Shown: positions 33,061 to 46,800 of the stretch, piece after piece | Layout of the letters: each line of letters starts with the position of its first letter | Numbering within the stretch: the first letter of the stretch is position 1 | Assembly (NCBI RefSeq): GCF_020520425.1 | Contig: NC_079487.1 | Coordinates: 128,796,385 to 128,860,384 of the forward strand | DNA length: 64,000 bases | Source of the DNA: Spinacia oleracea | Lineage: Eukaryota > Streptophyta > Magnoliopsida > Caryophyllales > Amaranthaceae | Reading direction: 5' to 3' | Made by a program: the position numbers and the translations under genes | Notes under the pieces: generated by a model | Told to the model about the DNA's origin: nothing | The model's database searches: none | What the model saw: only the letters and a program-made list of their open reading frames with translations

Positions 33061-33900
33061 TACTTATACTACTGCAGATGTTAAAACATAACCAACTAGT
33101 CTCCCTCAAACGAAACTTTATTAAGCAGATAATTCATGTTTCTATAAAAGTGATTTAGAGTTTAGGTCTATTTCCATACGTTATTTTTGTGACCGTGTAA
33201 TGTGCTCTATTTTTTTTGACATAAAAAGTACATTAATGTTAGGATGGTTTTATCTGAAAATTGTACTGTATTCTATTTTAATACTGATTACTGTTGATAA
33301 AAAGGATTAATGTTCTTCTTGTTTGACATTCTAAAGGATTAATGTTTTATTTTTTATAATATTTTTTTAGGTAAGAAGAAAAGACTCTCTGAGCCAACAA
33401 CTATTACATGTTAGTCAGCACAACTACGTAGGTCTATGCTTGAGCCACTCCAAACCATTTCGCAGCTGATAAGGTCCGACCATGTGACCTCCAAATCAAA
33501 ATGTTAGGGTTAGAAGGATCAACGTTTTAGTGGAACAGAATGTAATGATCAATGGCTGCAACATATGTAGAATACTGCACTTTTATCTCCTCGATAAGCA
33601 AATTATTATTTTTTAGGCTTTATTTGGTTCAACATTTGTAAAGGAAAGGAAGAGGAAAAAAAGGGAAGTGAAAAGAAACTAAAAGAAGGGAAAAAGGAAA
33701 AAGAGAAGAAATTTTTATTTTTCAATGTAAAGTTTAATGGAAGGAATGGAGTAAAAAGCAAAAAAGAAAAAAGAAAATGTAATTAACAACTTTTAATTTT
33801 TCTCTCTCCCCTCAAATTCTTTGAAAAAAGACTGATATTTTATTAGAGAAGTTTTCCACTTATTTCCTTTTGTCCATCAAATCTAAGTCATTTATTAAAA
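33061..33900. other. AT-rich intergenic DNA
   Basis: A purine-rich 'aaaagaaggg' stretch near 33640-33780, otherwise no gene or repeat boundary that I can support. Confidence 0.4.
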
Positions 33901-34338
33901 CTAGATTAGATCCCGTGGATGCACGGATTTTGATCATTTTTTCACAAAATACTTAACGGATTATCTTCCAAACTACTGCATAGTTATAACATTTTTAACA
34001 TACTAATTTAAATTTATTCATCTAATGTGCATATTTAAAATGCTAATATGGTAATTTGACCAAAATATTGAGTGATATATTTTCATTATTAATATAGCGA
34101 TTTGACTAAAATATTAACAATTTAGAATCATTATTATTACATTGTACTGTATCTATTATTGACATAATTTATAAACTAAATTTTGTTTCCATACATAAAT
34201 AGTTTATATAAAAAGAAAGAGAATAAAACAAAATAAAACAGATACACTTATTTGGGAGAGTGGTTTTTGGCGGGAAAAAATCACACCAGGAATTGACACG
34301 TGTCATTTCTGGTGTCTCTTCTAGTATACAGTAATAGA
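33901..34338 (-). mobile_element. Non-autonomous Helitron, 438 bp
   Basis: On the minus strand it begins TCTATTACTGTATACTAG, then aagagacacc, after host A (34339). It ends with the hairpin ccgtgcatccacgg, then gatctaatCTAG, before host T (33900). It lies about 500 bases upstream of the callose synthase start codon. Confidence 0.85.
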
Positions 34339-34466
34339 TTAAAATTAAACATAAAAGCATAATAAAAGTTTTTTTTTTTCTTTTCCTTCCTAATTCCATC
34401 GATTAAATAAAATGTTATAAGACTGGAGACCAATTGACCATGTCCATGTCATCATGAGGAGGAGAA

Positions 34467-34472
34467 CACGTG
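34467..34472. promoter_or_regulatory. G-box (CACGTG) upstream of the callose synthase gene
   Basis: A palindromic CACGTG about 365 bases before the ATG, in the interval between the Helitron and the gene. A 6-mer alone is weak evidence of function. Confidence 0.35.
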
Positions 34473-34834
34473 ACATGACTTATGTACTCGGAGTTGCACG
34501 CACCATACGTCCATACCCCAATTTCGACATTACCAACTCCCGCGATCTCCAATCTGAAACTGAAAACTGAAAAGCTTCAAGTCCACCATTACGTAATAAC
34601 GTGTGTTACCATTTCCTTAATTCTAATTTCACAGTTATTTGCCATTTTCTCTCTCCTCCATTCGCAATCTAAGTTTCGTATTCTGAGATTTTTCACACTT
34701 CAAACAGTTTAACCCTAATTCTCTCATTTTCATTCTCAATTACTCCAATTTCCCCCTTTTTCATCGATTGATTGCGCAATTGATTGTGGATTAAGCTAAG
34801 GTTTCGAATGTTGTAAGATAAGGGAGGAGAAACA

Positions 34835-37800
34835 ATGGCGAGGGTTCAAGAGAATTGGGAACGCCTTGTTCGAGCTACTCTCCGGCGAGAGCAGCTTCGA
34901 ACCGCCGGCCCCGCCCATGAGCGCCACCCTAGCGGTCTCGCGGGAGCTGTTCCGCCTTCGCTTGGCCGTGCTTCCAATATCGATGCCATTTTGCAAGCTG
35001 CTGATGAGATTCAGGACCAGGATCCCAATGTTGCTCGCATTCGTATGTTTTTCTTTCCCTTCTTCGTAAATTCTGGCAGTTTATGATTGAGAACCATAGT
35101 TTTACAGTGAACTTGTTAGAAAATTTTGACCATGAGTGATGAACAGTTGCTTAGAAGTAAATAAATTGTGGGATATTGTTGAAAATTCTCGTAGTTTGTA
35201 TGTTTAGGAAGGGTGAAATGGGAGGGGAAAGCTTCATTAACGGTTAAGAGATGCAAATAGTTGAACATGCTGCATAAAGTTTTTAGTGATTACATCCTCC
35301 ATAGGATTGTTCTATGTGTTGGTGATGGCCTCATGCATCGTGACCAGATGCCCAGCTGGTTTTTGCACCTGATTTCACATGATTTGGAGACAACAAAATG
35401 AAACGAGAAGCAAACAGATTAACATCATCAGTTTAGAGGTCCCATATTGGGTGATTCCAAATCAATAATGGATATTGATAAATAGTACAAATCACATTGC
35501 AAAATCATAAATAAATATACTTTTAAGATATACATTTAATTTCAATTTTTTTCCATTTAAGCTCACATTTTATTCTGTTAACTTCAAATTATGTTCTGTT
35601 AACCTCATATTTTATTCATTTAATTCTCTTTCTCGGTTTCTTTTTTTATTTCCACCTTTTTTTTTGCCTTTCCGTCGCATATTAGATAGGATCATAGCCG
35701 TGAGAGATGAATACAAAATTTGGATTTCCCCTAAAGCATGGCACGCTCAATATGAGCTGTTTTGCTACCCTAAAGCCATGCAAGGATCCTAAAGCTTTTT
35801 CCACCCTTACACTTAATGGCGCCTCCACCCTTTTAGGTTGCTCACTTTGAGTCTGCCTCCTTCATTCTTGATAGTCACACAGACTCACACCTTACCCCTC
35901 ATCTGACAAAATAGCAACATCCAAATTCGTTAAATGATGCGATGATTGCTCAAACTCTAAGTAGTACTTTTCTTGAATCACACTCTTTTGCGCCTGCTAA
36001 ATGAAGTGATGTTGATCTTAATATTGAGATTAAGTAGCTAATGTGCACGTTTTATAAGCCTTTTTCTTTTTCATTATACTGTTTAAACCAATTCCCGTAC
36101 ATTTTGAAATAAGAAAATAGGAATTTATATTTATACTTTAACTGTTGCTGCCGTAATGTCACGGTCCGAGTGTTTTGACACTGGATTGTGCGACGTGCAC
36201 TTGACTATGGAGCGCAAGGGAGAGAGTGTTAGAATCCAACCTTCCTTTTCATGTAGTTTTCTTATCTATTGCTTTCTAGGACCTTTTTAATAGTTTTCTA
36301 GGCTTTAGATATAATTATTATATTTCTATCAATCCAACGTTCACTGGAAATTTAAAGCTAACTCAAAATAAACCTTTATGAGGGGTATGGACCAATATTT
36401 CTCATCAGAAGTTGCTTTTGCTTAATTAATTGCTTTGTTATTAGCCTTTATAGATATTGTGTTGTCACATGTTTTTAAGTTTTTCAAGACTGAACAAAGT
36501 GCCGACAAAACAAATACGTTCTCGTTGTCAGTACCGCTTTTGCCTGCTGTGCGCACACAAGCGCCCCGATCGACCCTCGACCCTCGCTCTTGTCGCCAAT
36601 AGGCAAGAGTTCCCTTTATGAATCAAGCATTTGGTCGTGCCCCAAGCCTTGAGATTCACTTTCTGCACAAGGCTTGCGTCCTTGCCGCCTCATAGGCAAG
36701 AGCGTGCGCACAATCCGTTGTCAAAACACTCAGGCCGTGACAGCAAGCCTTTTGCGGTAAGTGTATCATATGACTCGTGGGGCACCAACGGGTGCTTAAT
36801 TCAAGATGGACACACTTGCCTATAGGCGACAAGAGCGAGTGTCGATCGGGGAGGTTGTGTGTGCACAAAGGCACAAGTGGGGCCTACGAAGAGAGTGTAA
36901 CAATTTTCGGAGACTTTGTTGAGTCTGAAAAGCTTAAGAACGTGCGACAAAATAATATCTTTAAAGGCTTACACCAACGCTAGTAATTAAGCAAAGACAA
37001 CTTCTGAGCGAGGGTCGACCGGGGAGGTTGTGTGCGCACAAAGGTACAAGTGGGGCCGGCGAAGAGAGTGTAACAGTTTTCGGAGACTTTGTTGAGTCTG
37101 AAAAGCTTAAGAACGTGCGACAAAATAATATCTTTAAAGGCTTACAACAACGCTAGTAATTAAGCAAAGACAACTTCTGATGAGAGGTATTGGTCCATAC
37201 CCCTCATAGAGGTTTATGTTGAATTAGCTTTGAACTTCCGGTGAACGTTGGATTGACAAAAACATAATAATTCTATCTAAAGCCTAGAAAACTATTAGAA
37301 AGTCCTAGAAAGTAATAAATAAACAAAGTACAAGTAAATGAAGGTTGGATTCGAACACGTAAAAATACTATCATGCAGTAGACAGCTGCACCATTGCTCT
37401 TCATATTGCTTCTGCATATGAAGTGATGATGTATAAAACACTATTTTATTGATCTTAGTATTTGAGATTAAGAAGCTAATGTGCACGCTTGATAAGTTTT
37501 TTTCTTTTTCATTGTACTTTTTAAACTGATTCCCTTACATTTCGAAACAAGGAAATAGGAACTTATATTTACATGATAATCGTTGCTGCCATAACATACA
37601 ACCATGCAATAGACAGCTGCACCGTTAGCTCCTCGTATTGCTTCTGCATATGGAGTTGTATGGTGTGGATTTTTGATTGATGCAACATTTCTCTTTTTCC
37701 TTGTATTTTTACTGTTAATTTTAGTAATGTGTAAAGTCTTATGGTGCAGAACTGATGCAAAACCAGCAACATGTCCTGTTTGCATTGTTTGTTGCCTAAT

Positions 37801-40800
37801 TATGTTTTGAATTGTCTTATAGTGTGTGAGCAGGCATATTCTATGGCACAAAATCTGGATCCAAACAGTGAAGGCAGAGGTGTCCTCCAATTCAAGACCG
37901 GTCTGATTGCTGTCATTAAGGTACCACCATCTATAATATCTTATCATATAGTTTTTTAACTAGTCTAGTTGTGATGCTACTGGTGTTTTCAAGATCTAGA
38001 AATGAGAGGTCAATTTGTCACTGTAAATATTCATCTGGATTTTTTCCTAGACTATTGTTTGAATTATGGAAACTGCTGGTGTCTGTAGCAAAAACTTGCC
38101 AAAAGGGATGGATCTCAAATAGATCGTAACCGTGATGTCGAACGATTATGGGAATTCTACCACCGATACAAGCAAAGACATAGAGTGGATGACATTCAAC
38201 GTGAAGAACAGAAATGGCGCGAATCTGGGGTATTCAGTACCAATGTTGGAGAGTAAGTGCAAAACCCCTCCTGTTTGCATTGTTTTATACTTCTTCCTTT
38301 TCCCTAAAGTTGCAGCCCTTGGGTTTTACACGTTTATTAGGACAAGAGGAGAGAGAATAAAAGTTGAGGTTTGACCATGTGATTACATAAAAAGCAAGCA
38401 CTTCACTTCTAATTAGTTTCTCTTTTCACTAACTAATTATGAAGTCGATAACTCTCTCTTTTCAGGTTTTGACGAGAAACTAAGTTTTAGTATTATGTTA
38501 TTTCAGATTGGTGGAAATGAGGAAAGTGTTTGCCACATTGAGGGCTCTGGTTGAGGTGATGAAGGAATTGGCCAAGGATGCCGCTCCTGAAGTGGGAAGA
38601 TTGATTTTGGAGGAAGTACGGTTCACTTTTTATTGTTCTAGATCATTGAATTTGCTGATAGCTCCTTTAATATATTATTCTTTGCACATGCGTAATGATA
38701 TTTGTGCTAATTGATCTTTTTACTAAGACTAATAATAGTAGAAGTGAACCAATTAGGATGGCTTTTAGTAGAAAATATTATTAAGGTAACATCGATACTG
38801 GTGCCTCCGTCTTTTTAGTTCTACTATAGTCCTTTTGGGGATGTTTTGAAGTAGCTCTACCATCTCTTGTATGTTAATATGTTTTAAATGACACCACTAC
38901 CTTTCCCCATACTTGCACGTGGTTTATTTCTAAAAGCAAGCTGTAGTCTCTCTCTACTTTCTAGGTATGGGAGTAAAGTGTACCTTAGTGATATATGTAG
39001 TTACAATCAAATCTCTTGATTTTTCTTCTAGCCATCCATTTAGTGTTTTTATCCGAATCCGAGTCCTTCCCGTAATGGCTCTCTCTACTATCCCTTTTCC
39101 CTATTTTCTTTTATCCCATAACCATCTTGATTGGTTTTTCTGGCGCTAAAGTTTCTCTTTAAGAGGTGTGAGAGTTTCTGAGACTCGTTCATCTTCTTTG
39201 TTGGATAGAGCTGAATAATAGCTGATAGACACTCTACCCTCGAATCCCTTTCTCTTCTCCTTTATCAGTTCTACTGTCATTTCCTTTTCACCCTTTCCTT
39301 GCTTGGATTTGTGGTAGACACTATCAGGAGGGCCTTGCGACAAGCGGGTTCTCACTTATTGCATCAAGGCACGTTAGTTGGTTCATAGGAGTTTTTGGAG
39401 TTAGATTGGGTGGTTGAAGGAAAGAGAAGAAAGAGAAGAGAACGGAGGTGAAAACAAGACTCTGAAAGGCCTTCAACTGATTTACACCACCTTGTCGGGA
39501 CTTCTGTTCAATAATTTTCTGTTAATATTTTGATATTTTCTGGGCACTAGTTCGTGATTTAGATAATTAATAGCTCTCAACCTATGTGTTGGGCACTAAT
39601 CAGTCCAGGAGAAAAATAAAGAAAAACCTTCAGTTTCCTTAGAGAATTTTGACCATCCTAGGCTATCTATTCATTATTCTCATAGTATAGTTTGGTGGGC
39701 AGTCTGGGCACTAATTTTGTGGATTTTGATAATTGCTAGCGGCTAACCTATAGTGGGGGTTACGTGGAGGGGATTTTTTCAATTTAATGGTGACAATCTA
39801 TTTCGACTGTCCGTGATTATCTTTGCTAATGGACGTTGTTTACTTGATCTTTAGATGTCAAAATAATCTTGCGCTATTCAAAGTTCAAAAGACTTTGAGC
39901 ATTACTTTGAGCGTGAGTGGATCATGTTATCTATTATCTTCTTTTATTTGCATTAGTTGTGCTGTAACAGGTAGTCAATGTGGATACTCGTACTTCCCTT
40001 TGGTGAGATCTCGGATGGGTTAGATGCTTGTATCCTCACTCCGTTGAATAGCAGAGATGCTCTTGTCAATACCAATTTACTTGTAGTAATAAGATTTTTA
40101 CCCAGTTAGCCAGTTAATTTCGATGATTTTATTGTTCTGTTATATGTCAAGCTAGATTTTATTGACGTTCTGAGTCTCTATAATCATGTGCTTGAGTTTC
40201 ATGCATTTATTTGCCGCAGTGGACCAATTGTGATTTGATAGAAGCAGAAATCCCTTTCCCTTCTTTTCCCAGTTTGACATTGTGAATATAGCTTAGGTTA
40301 CCATATTTTCTTCGTATTCATATTTCTTTGTTTGGCTTTGTTGCAGTTAAGGAGAATTGAAAAGTCAGATGCTACCTTGTCCGGTGAACTCACACCATAC
40401 AACATTATTCCCCTAGAAGCACCGTCTTTGACCAATGCTATTGGAGTTTTCCCAGAGGTAAAGACTTTTGGACTTGTTTCAAAATTTGTTCCCTCCCTCC
40501 TGTTCAAACATGTATGCATGTTGGAAGCTTGTGAGGTCATTGGTTTTTAACTTTGACTATAAAAGTAAAAAAATCTGCAAATGCTTAGGGAGGTAGGTTG
40601 TACAATTCTTTTCGTTAGTATTGTTCTTGTGTCTTGCTGCTTTTGTTTTCAACTTTTCACCCATGACGCCTTGTGCTAAGTCATCGATACAAGTTGTTGA
40701 AGCTCCTTTGTTCCTCTTGGAAGGTTGTAGGCAAAAACATTTTGTGAATTCTTTTTGTTAACATTATATGCAAATCAATATGTTCCTTTCTTTCCACATG

Positions 40801-43800
40801 ATGTAGTCTTTTGTTGTTTTTCTGGTTTAGTGTTTGAATTTGCAATTTTATGCTAGTAACTTGTGGGACATATTATGACTTAGACCAAATATTGCATGCT
40901 CTGATCAGGTTAGAGGTGCGATATCTGCTATAAGGTATATTGAAAGCTTCCCTAGACTTCCTGCTGCTTTTGAGATTCCTGGCCATCGGGATGCAGACAT
41001 GTTCGATCTTCTGGAATTTGTCTTCGGTTTCCAGGTTTCTTCAGACTTATATCTGTGTGTTATTCTGTTTTTCTCTGTTCAATGATGCAGTTAAGTTTGG
41101 GACTTTTGGTTTTCTTGTATACCTTTTAAAAAATTCAAGAGGCACACTCTTAGTTTTTTTTGTTCGTGTTGAGCTATTGACCTTTGTGTCATATGGGTAA
41201 ATATGTCTACTGTTTGGATCTCTTGGTGCACAGTCGCCAGGTTTTCTTATTTTGCACTTTAAAATAAGCAACATCAGCCTCCTCCCCCCCCCCCCCCCTC
41301 CCCCCCACCCTGTTTTTTCATATACCTTCTCTATCTTTTTTCTCTCTTCATCCTCATTGATTTTATTTACATTCAACAATCACTCTTTCGTGCCAAAATC
41401 AAATGGGTACTTTAAGGGCTTGTCCACGTTTTTCGAATAATTGCAATTGGGATATTGGCTTCCTGTATCTTGGTTTGTTACTCTGTAAGGGTTCTTTTCT
41501 GGCTTGTTATGGCCTTTTCTTTCCTGGTGGTGATGGACATTGATGTGGTTGGGCTCAATTTATTCAATCAACCTTACTTCTTTTATTTGTAAGATCATCG
41601 GATAAATGCCTAGCGCTGTCTTGCTGGCTCCATGATGCCATTTATTTGAGATGGATTGTAGTTTGTTAGCCGGTTTGAGCTGAGCTGTATATCTTTTTGG
41701 AATTTTATTGAGGGTTACCGTGAGGCTAACCATTCATGTGGTAACTTTTTCATTCGCCAAATGACCTTCCTAGACAGGTGTTGAATTCCGTCATAAAGGG
41801 GATTTTTTTCAGTAACCCCGAGGCATAGAAAATTTCTCAAAATTCTCAAGTAATGTTGAATTCATTAAGATCTCTTCAGTCGGTTCAAAGAGTTTTTGCT
41901 AGATCAAACCTGGTCAAATAGTTTTTTGTGGCAAACTTGGTTATTACTACTTATGACGGGGAGAAGCAGGTACACTGTGAATGCTTGGTGAAAGTCCTAC
42001 CGTGAGAAGTTCATGGTGCTAAAGAAGTGTCATTTTATTGGAATGCAGATATATGCTCTGTGCTGCTTTCTGATACTTCAAAGTTCAGACCACACTTATG
42101 CCCTTCTAATCTTGTAAATTCATGAAGAAACTTCTCCATTGTTGCATTTATATCTTCAGATATACTCCCTCTGTTCCATAGTAGTTGTTATATTTAGGGA
42201 ATGAGAAAAAAAATTAAAGGAACATCATTTACTATAATGTGTCCCACCATTTATATTGGTACCAACAAATAGCCATTTAGTTTTGTGGATTATTAAATGC
42301 TTTAGATTATTATTGAAATTTTGATAGCTATTTATGGATATCAAAAGAAGGAAAACTTGACTATTAAAATGGGACGGAGGGAGAGTGGAGTAGTGAACCT
42401 ATTCTGTCATGCTACACTGATTTATGCCTGTTTCCTATTTGTAGTGATTAAACTTATGTACTTCCCTGAAAATTCTCTTTTGCAGAGGGACAATATTAGA
42501 AATCAACGCGAAAATGTTATCTTAATAGTTGCAAATTCGCAATCTCGTCTTGGGTTCCCAGATGAACGTGATCCTGTGAGTATCTGTTTTAATTTTTTAT
42601 TTTTCTTTTATAAACATTTATGGTGTATTCTATGCCTCAGCAATCAGCATTTAAAGATTTTTTTTAATTTCCGAGTGCTTGCTATTTTGATCAATTTTTG
42701 TTTACGTATGTCTGTGGGAGGGGCGGTAAGGGAACAATCAATAAATTTCTTGACAAAAAGAAACTATATACTTGTTTCTCTCACTATTCCCCCGTGCACC
42801 GAAAGTGCTGTAGATTCAGGTATGTAGGCTTTGGGTGAAGTTTATTTGCCTTATGCATGCATGCATCCATATTCAAGTCAAGAGGACTTATGCTGGGATA
42901 AATGCTGCTTAATTGTCAAATGGTTAAATTTATCTGAACATGCTCAACTTGGATATGTTTGGCCTCCTTTTCCTTTGAGATAGCTTGTTATTGTAAGTAA
43001 CTACAATACGTTATGTTCTTGATTACTTATTCCCGACAAAATTGAAAATGAACAGTTTGTGGTTTCCTTAATCTTTGAATAGGTGTTAACTCATTCACCA
43101 ATGGTGACGTTAGACTTAATTTTTTACATCACTATAACTTGAGGTATGGCATTAAATGAATATTGGATCTTGGAGAGTTTGGGGTTTCCTTGTTTAATTC
43201 ATATTGTGCCTAATCATTGTGCTGGATTTCAAGTGTGGATAACAAAAAAATACGGAGAGAGAATTTGTATTGTTATACGGAGTATTAGTATTATTTAACA
43301 AAATTAGTTTACTATATTATATTAGTGTTACACAATATTATTCTTATTCATCATTATTTATAATTACAACTTAAATATAATCATTCAGCTTCCAAGATCA
43401 AATGACCCATCTAGCTTAGGACTCAGAAGCAGCTAGAACTCTAGAAGCCGTTGTTATAAACCTAATTAGTGTAGGTTTTCATTCGTTTTTATGTTGGCTG
43501 AAAAGCCATTAACCAAATGGTTTTGGTTGTTTGACCACATTAAAACATACGCCAACTAAAAACCTAACACAAAGCCGTTTGACTAGTCAAAGAATTATAC
43601 AGTATAGATAAAGCAGGAGAATATAAATAAATAAACATCAGAAAGATCTTCACCTCCAAGATCCCCTCCTATGTCATTGCCAAAAAAATTCCTTATTGTG
43701 AATGTTATGATACATAAAAATGAAATCAACAAAATATATGTAATAGTAAACTAATTTTTATCCTCTCTCTGTCCCTTTTTACGTTCTGCTTATCGGGATG

Positions 43801-46800
43801 ACATTTTTTGTCCGCACTTTAATCTTCATTCGTTTGGAGTATATGTTTTTAAAATATAACCTCCTTTTCTCTTTTTTTAACCCAGCAATAGCTATGACAC
43901 TGTCCATTCACGTCATGATTAATTCTCATCCATATCATCCTCCATTCATGTCTTATCTAAGGTCCCCACAAAAATTAAGCTGTGTGCAACAAAAACTTTT
44001 GTGATTTATATAAAACAAAAATTATCACGTGGGATCTTGTTAGATTTGTTTCAATGTGTAATATTCAAATATCAACTTTTCATACTTTAAATTATAGCGT
44101 AAATAAAAATATAATTAGTCAAACAAGTGCGTTGGAGACCGCATAGAATGCAATCAGATAAAACATAAAAGAACGGAGGAATTACTTTCTTACTATTATA
44201 AGATAAAGGGAACATCAATTAAAACGATAATAAGATAAAAGGGATTATTTTAGCAAAACATCAAAGCTGATTGCCAAATACGGCCCAAGTATTCTTGTTC
44301 TTTTAATTGCTGGCTACATATTCCAAGTTGGCTTTTTTAATTTATTTTTAGCTCAGTGTGCTTACTGATTTTCTCTTTGGCCTAAGTTGTTGCATTTCAT
44401 TGCAGGAATTACATAGTATGCTTGTATCTTTTACTTGCTGATTTTCTCCTTGGCCTGTGCAGAAAGTAGACGAGAAAGCTATATACGAGGTTTACAAGAA
44501 AGTGCTAGATAATTATTTTAGATGGTGCAAATATTTGCGGATACGGATGGCATGGAATAGGTTCTGCAACCATATGCAATTATGGATTTTTTTTTCTTGG
44601 TATCTCAAGGGGTGCTACTATCCTTTTTTAAACTTTATTATTGACATTTTTTTTTTCTTTTTTGTAATTCTTTTGTTTTCAGTTCTGATGCAATTACTCG
44701 GGAGAGGAAGCTTTTTTTGGTCTCGTTGTACTTTCTTATTTGGGGGGAGGCTGCCAATGTTCGTTTTCTCCCTGAATGCATTTGCTACATATTCCACAAT
44801 GTATGCTTCTACGCTTGAGTTACTTCTTTGCCTTGTTAATAGTCATGATTATTCTCCAACTTGGCTATCCTGGAAAGTTTGTGATTGAGTCATTAGATTT
44901 CATCTTTTTGGCCGTACATATAATTTTATGTTTGAATTCAGTTAACTTTGTGCTTCAGATGGCGAAGGAGTTAGATGCAATCTTGGACCATGGAGAAGCT
45001 TATCTTGCCGAAAGCTGTAAAATGGAAAATGGTTCAGTCAACTTTCTTGAGAAAGTTATTCAACCTATATATGATACAATGGTTGAGGTTAGTCGTTTCT
45101 CTGAATTGTTCCTATTTCTATGATCAAGTAGAATTTTCGCTTTCTTTTTACTTTTCGCTTTCTTTTTACAATGGTGGTGGTGTTCCGGCTGTGTAGATTT
45201 GGGTTTGGGTTAACTGTTAGAATTTTTTTCCCGGATAACCGTTAAATTTTGGTTTCTCTTTTTTACAAGCCTAAACCGTACCCGAGAAATCATTTCACCA
45301 GTTTATCGGTTAACCACACTTTCCAATTCGGTTATACAATTGTTTTGCCTACTTTTCTAGTTTGCTTAACACATTTTTCTCATGTAATGTGCTACTCCCT
45401 CTGTCCCATAATTATAGTCCCGTTTGACTAAAAACACGGATTTTAAGAAAAATGGAATATAGTATATGGAAAAGTGGAATAAAGTACAAATGATGATTGA
45501 GTTGCATGGAAAAGTGGAATAAAATACATGGGAAAGAGAATATAGTACATGGAAAAATGGAATATAGTACATGTGTGGGGTTTTCAATGCATTTTTAATT
45601 AATATAGTACATGGGAAAGTGGGGACCTTAATAGCCAAAATTAGAAATAGGACTATAATTTTGGGACGCCCGATTTAGAAAATAGGACAATAATTTTGGG
45701 ACGGAGGGAGTACATGACAATTGTACTTTATTAATTGGTGTTATTGGGGAGGCTACGAAAGTACCAAGTCTCTCATTTTCCGTAGAAGTTCCTTAAATAC
45801 TATTATCTCTAATTAGTAGAAAACTCGGAAACAACACTAGATTTTTTTTATTTTTTTTGTCAATTTTTTATTCTGTTGTTATTATCTGCTGGTTCTTATT
45901 TCGTTTACCTGCTATGCCTTTTGTTATTACCTTCGTTTTCCTGAGTTCTGCCTAGTTACTCTAGCAACATAAACCACGGATAGCAACATAAACCACAGAG
46001 AATTCAAAATTGGGACCACCAAGTGAGTACTTTTATATGTAGGAGAAGAGAAATAGAGAGTAAGAGAATTATTATATATAATTGGGTCCCACAAAGTGGG
46101 ATGAGAAATTATATATGGGATGAGAAATTATAAAATATAAACAAAAGGTTGATATCAATGGAATTAAGTAAAAGTGACTAGAACTTAGAAAAACACCTCA
46201 AAACAGAAAGTGAGTAGAACTTAGAAAAATGAAGTGAGTATAATATAAGAGAAAACGCAAAGGTGGAGAAAAAAGTGAAAAGGGTGGAGAGAGAAAGAGA
46301 AAAAGTAGGAAACATAATGCCATGCTCGTGGGCCTGCAGGGTATTTTTTTTGTATTTATTTATTCGGTTTTTTCATGAAATGCCCCTTAGGTTTCACGAA
46401 ATTCACCAAATACCCCTGCGCATTTCAAAATACATAATATACCCCTATTTAAACTTAAAGTGCACCAAATACCCTTGTATTTAACGACCGTTAGTTCTCC
46501 GTTAGCTTTAATTTACGATTATACCCTTATTTACCTAATATTCTATATTTTAACTTAAAAAAATAAATCTCATTTCTTCTCTCTCCTCTCATCTCCTAGT
46601 TCTAACCCATCTTCGATCTCACCCCCAATTCATCAATAGCCATTGATTCACCTCAAACTACCCAGAAATACAAGCCTCTTCTTCCGGTGATTGGGTAGTG
46701 CAGGTGGTGGGAAGTCCGGCGAATCCACCATTTCCGCCGATGAAGGTTGAAGACTTGAAGGCTGGCGGCGAGAAGAGATCGAGGAAGTCCGACGAATCCA

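Larger units (their letters stand above)
36000..37600. repeat. Split duplication in callose synthase intron 1
   Basis: 36000-36165 and 37420-37600 are similar in direct orientation (shared 'gctaatgtgcacg', 'tttttctttttcatt', 'gttgctgcc'). They bracket the fold-back element. A shorter pair (agacagctgcacc, gcttctgcatatg) occurs at about 37380-37420 and 37610-37650. Confidence 0.7.

Noticed and set aside
37468-37947. Minus-strand 159-codon open frame
   Set aside because: It crosses callose synthase exon 2 antisense and an intron repeat; no motif.
42321-42827. Plus-strand 168-codon open frame
   Set aside because: It is exon 7 of the callose synthase with read-through into both introns, not a separate gene.
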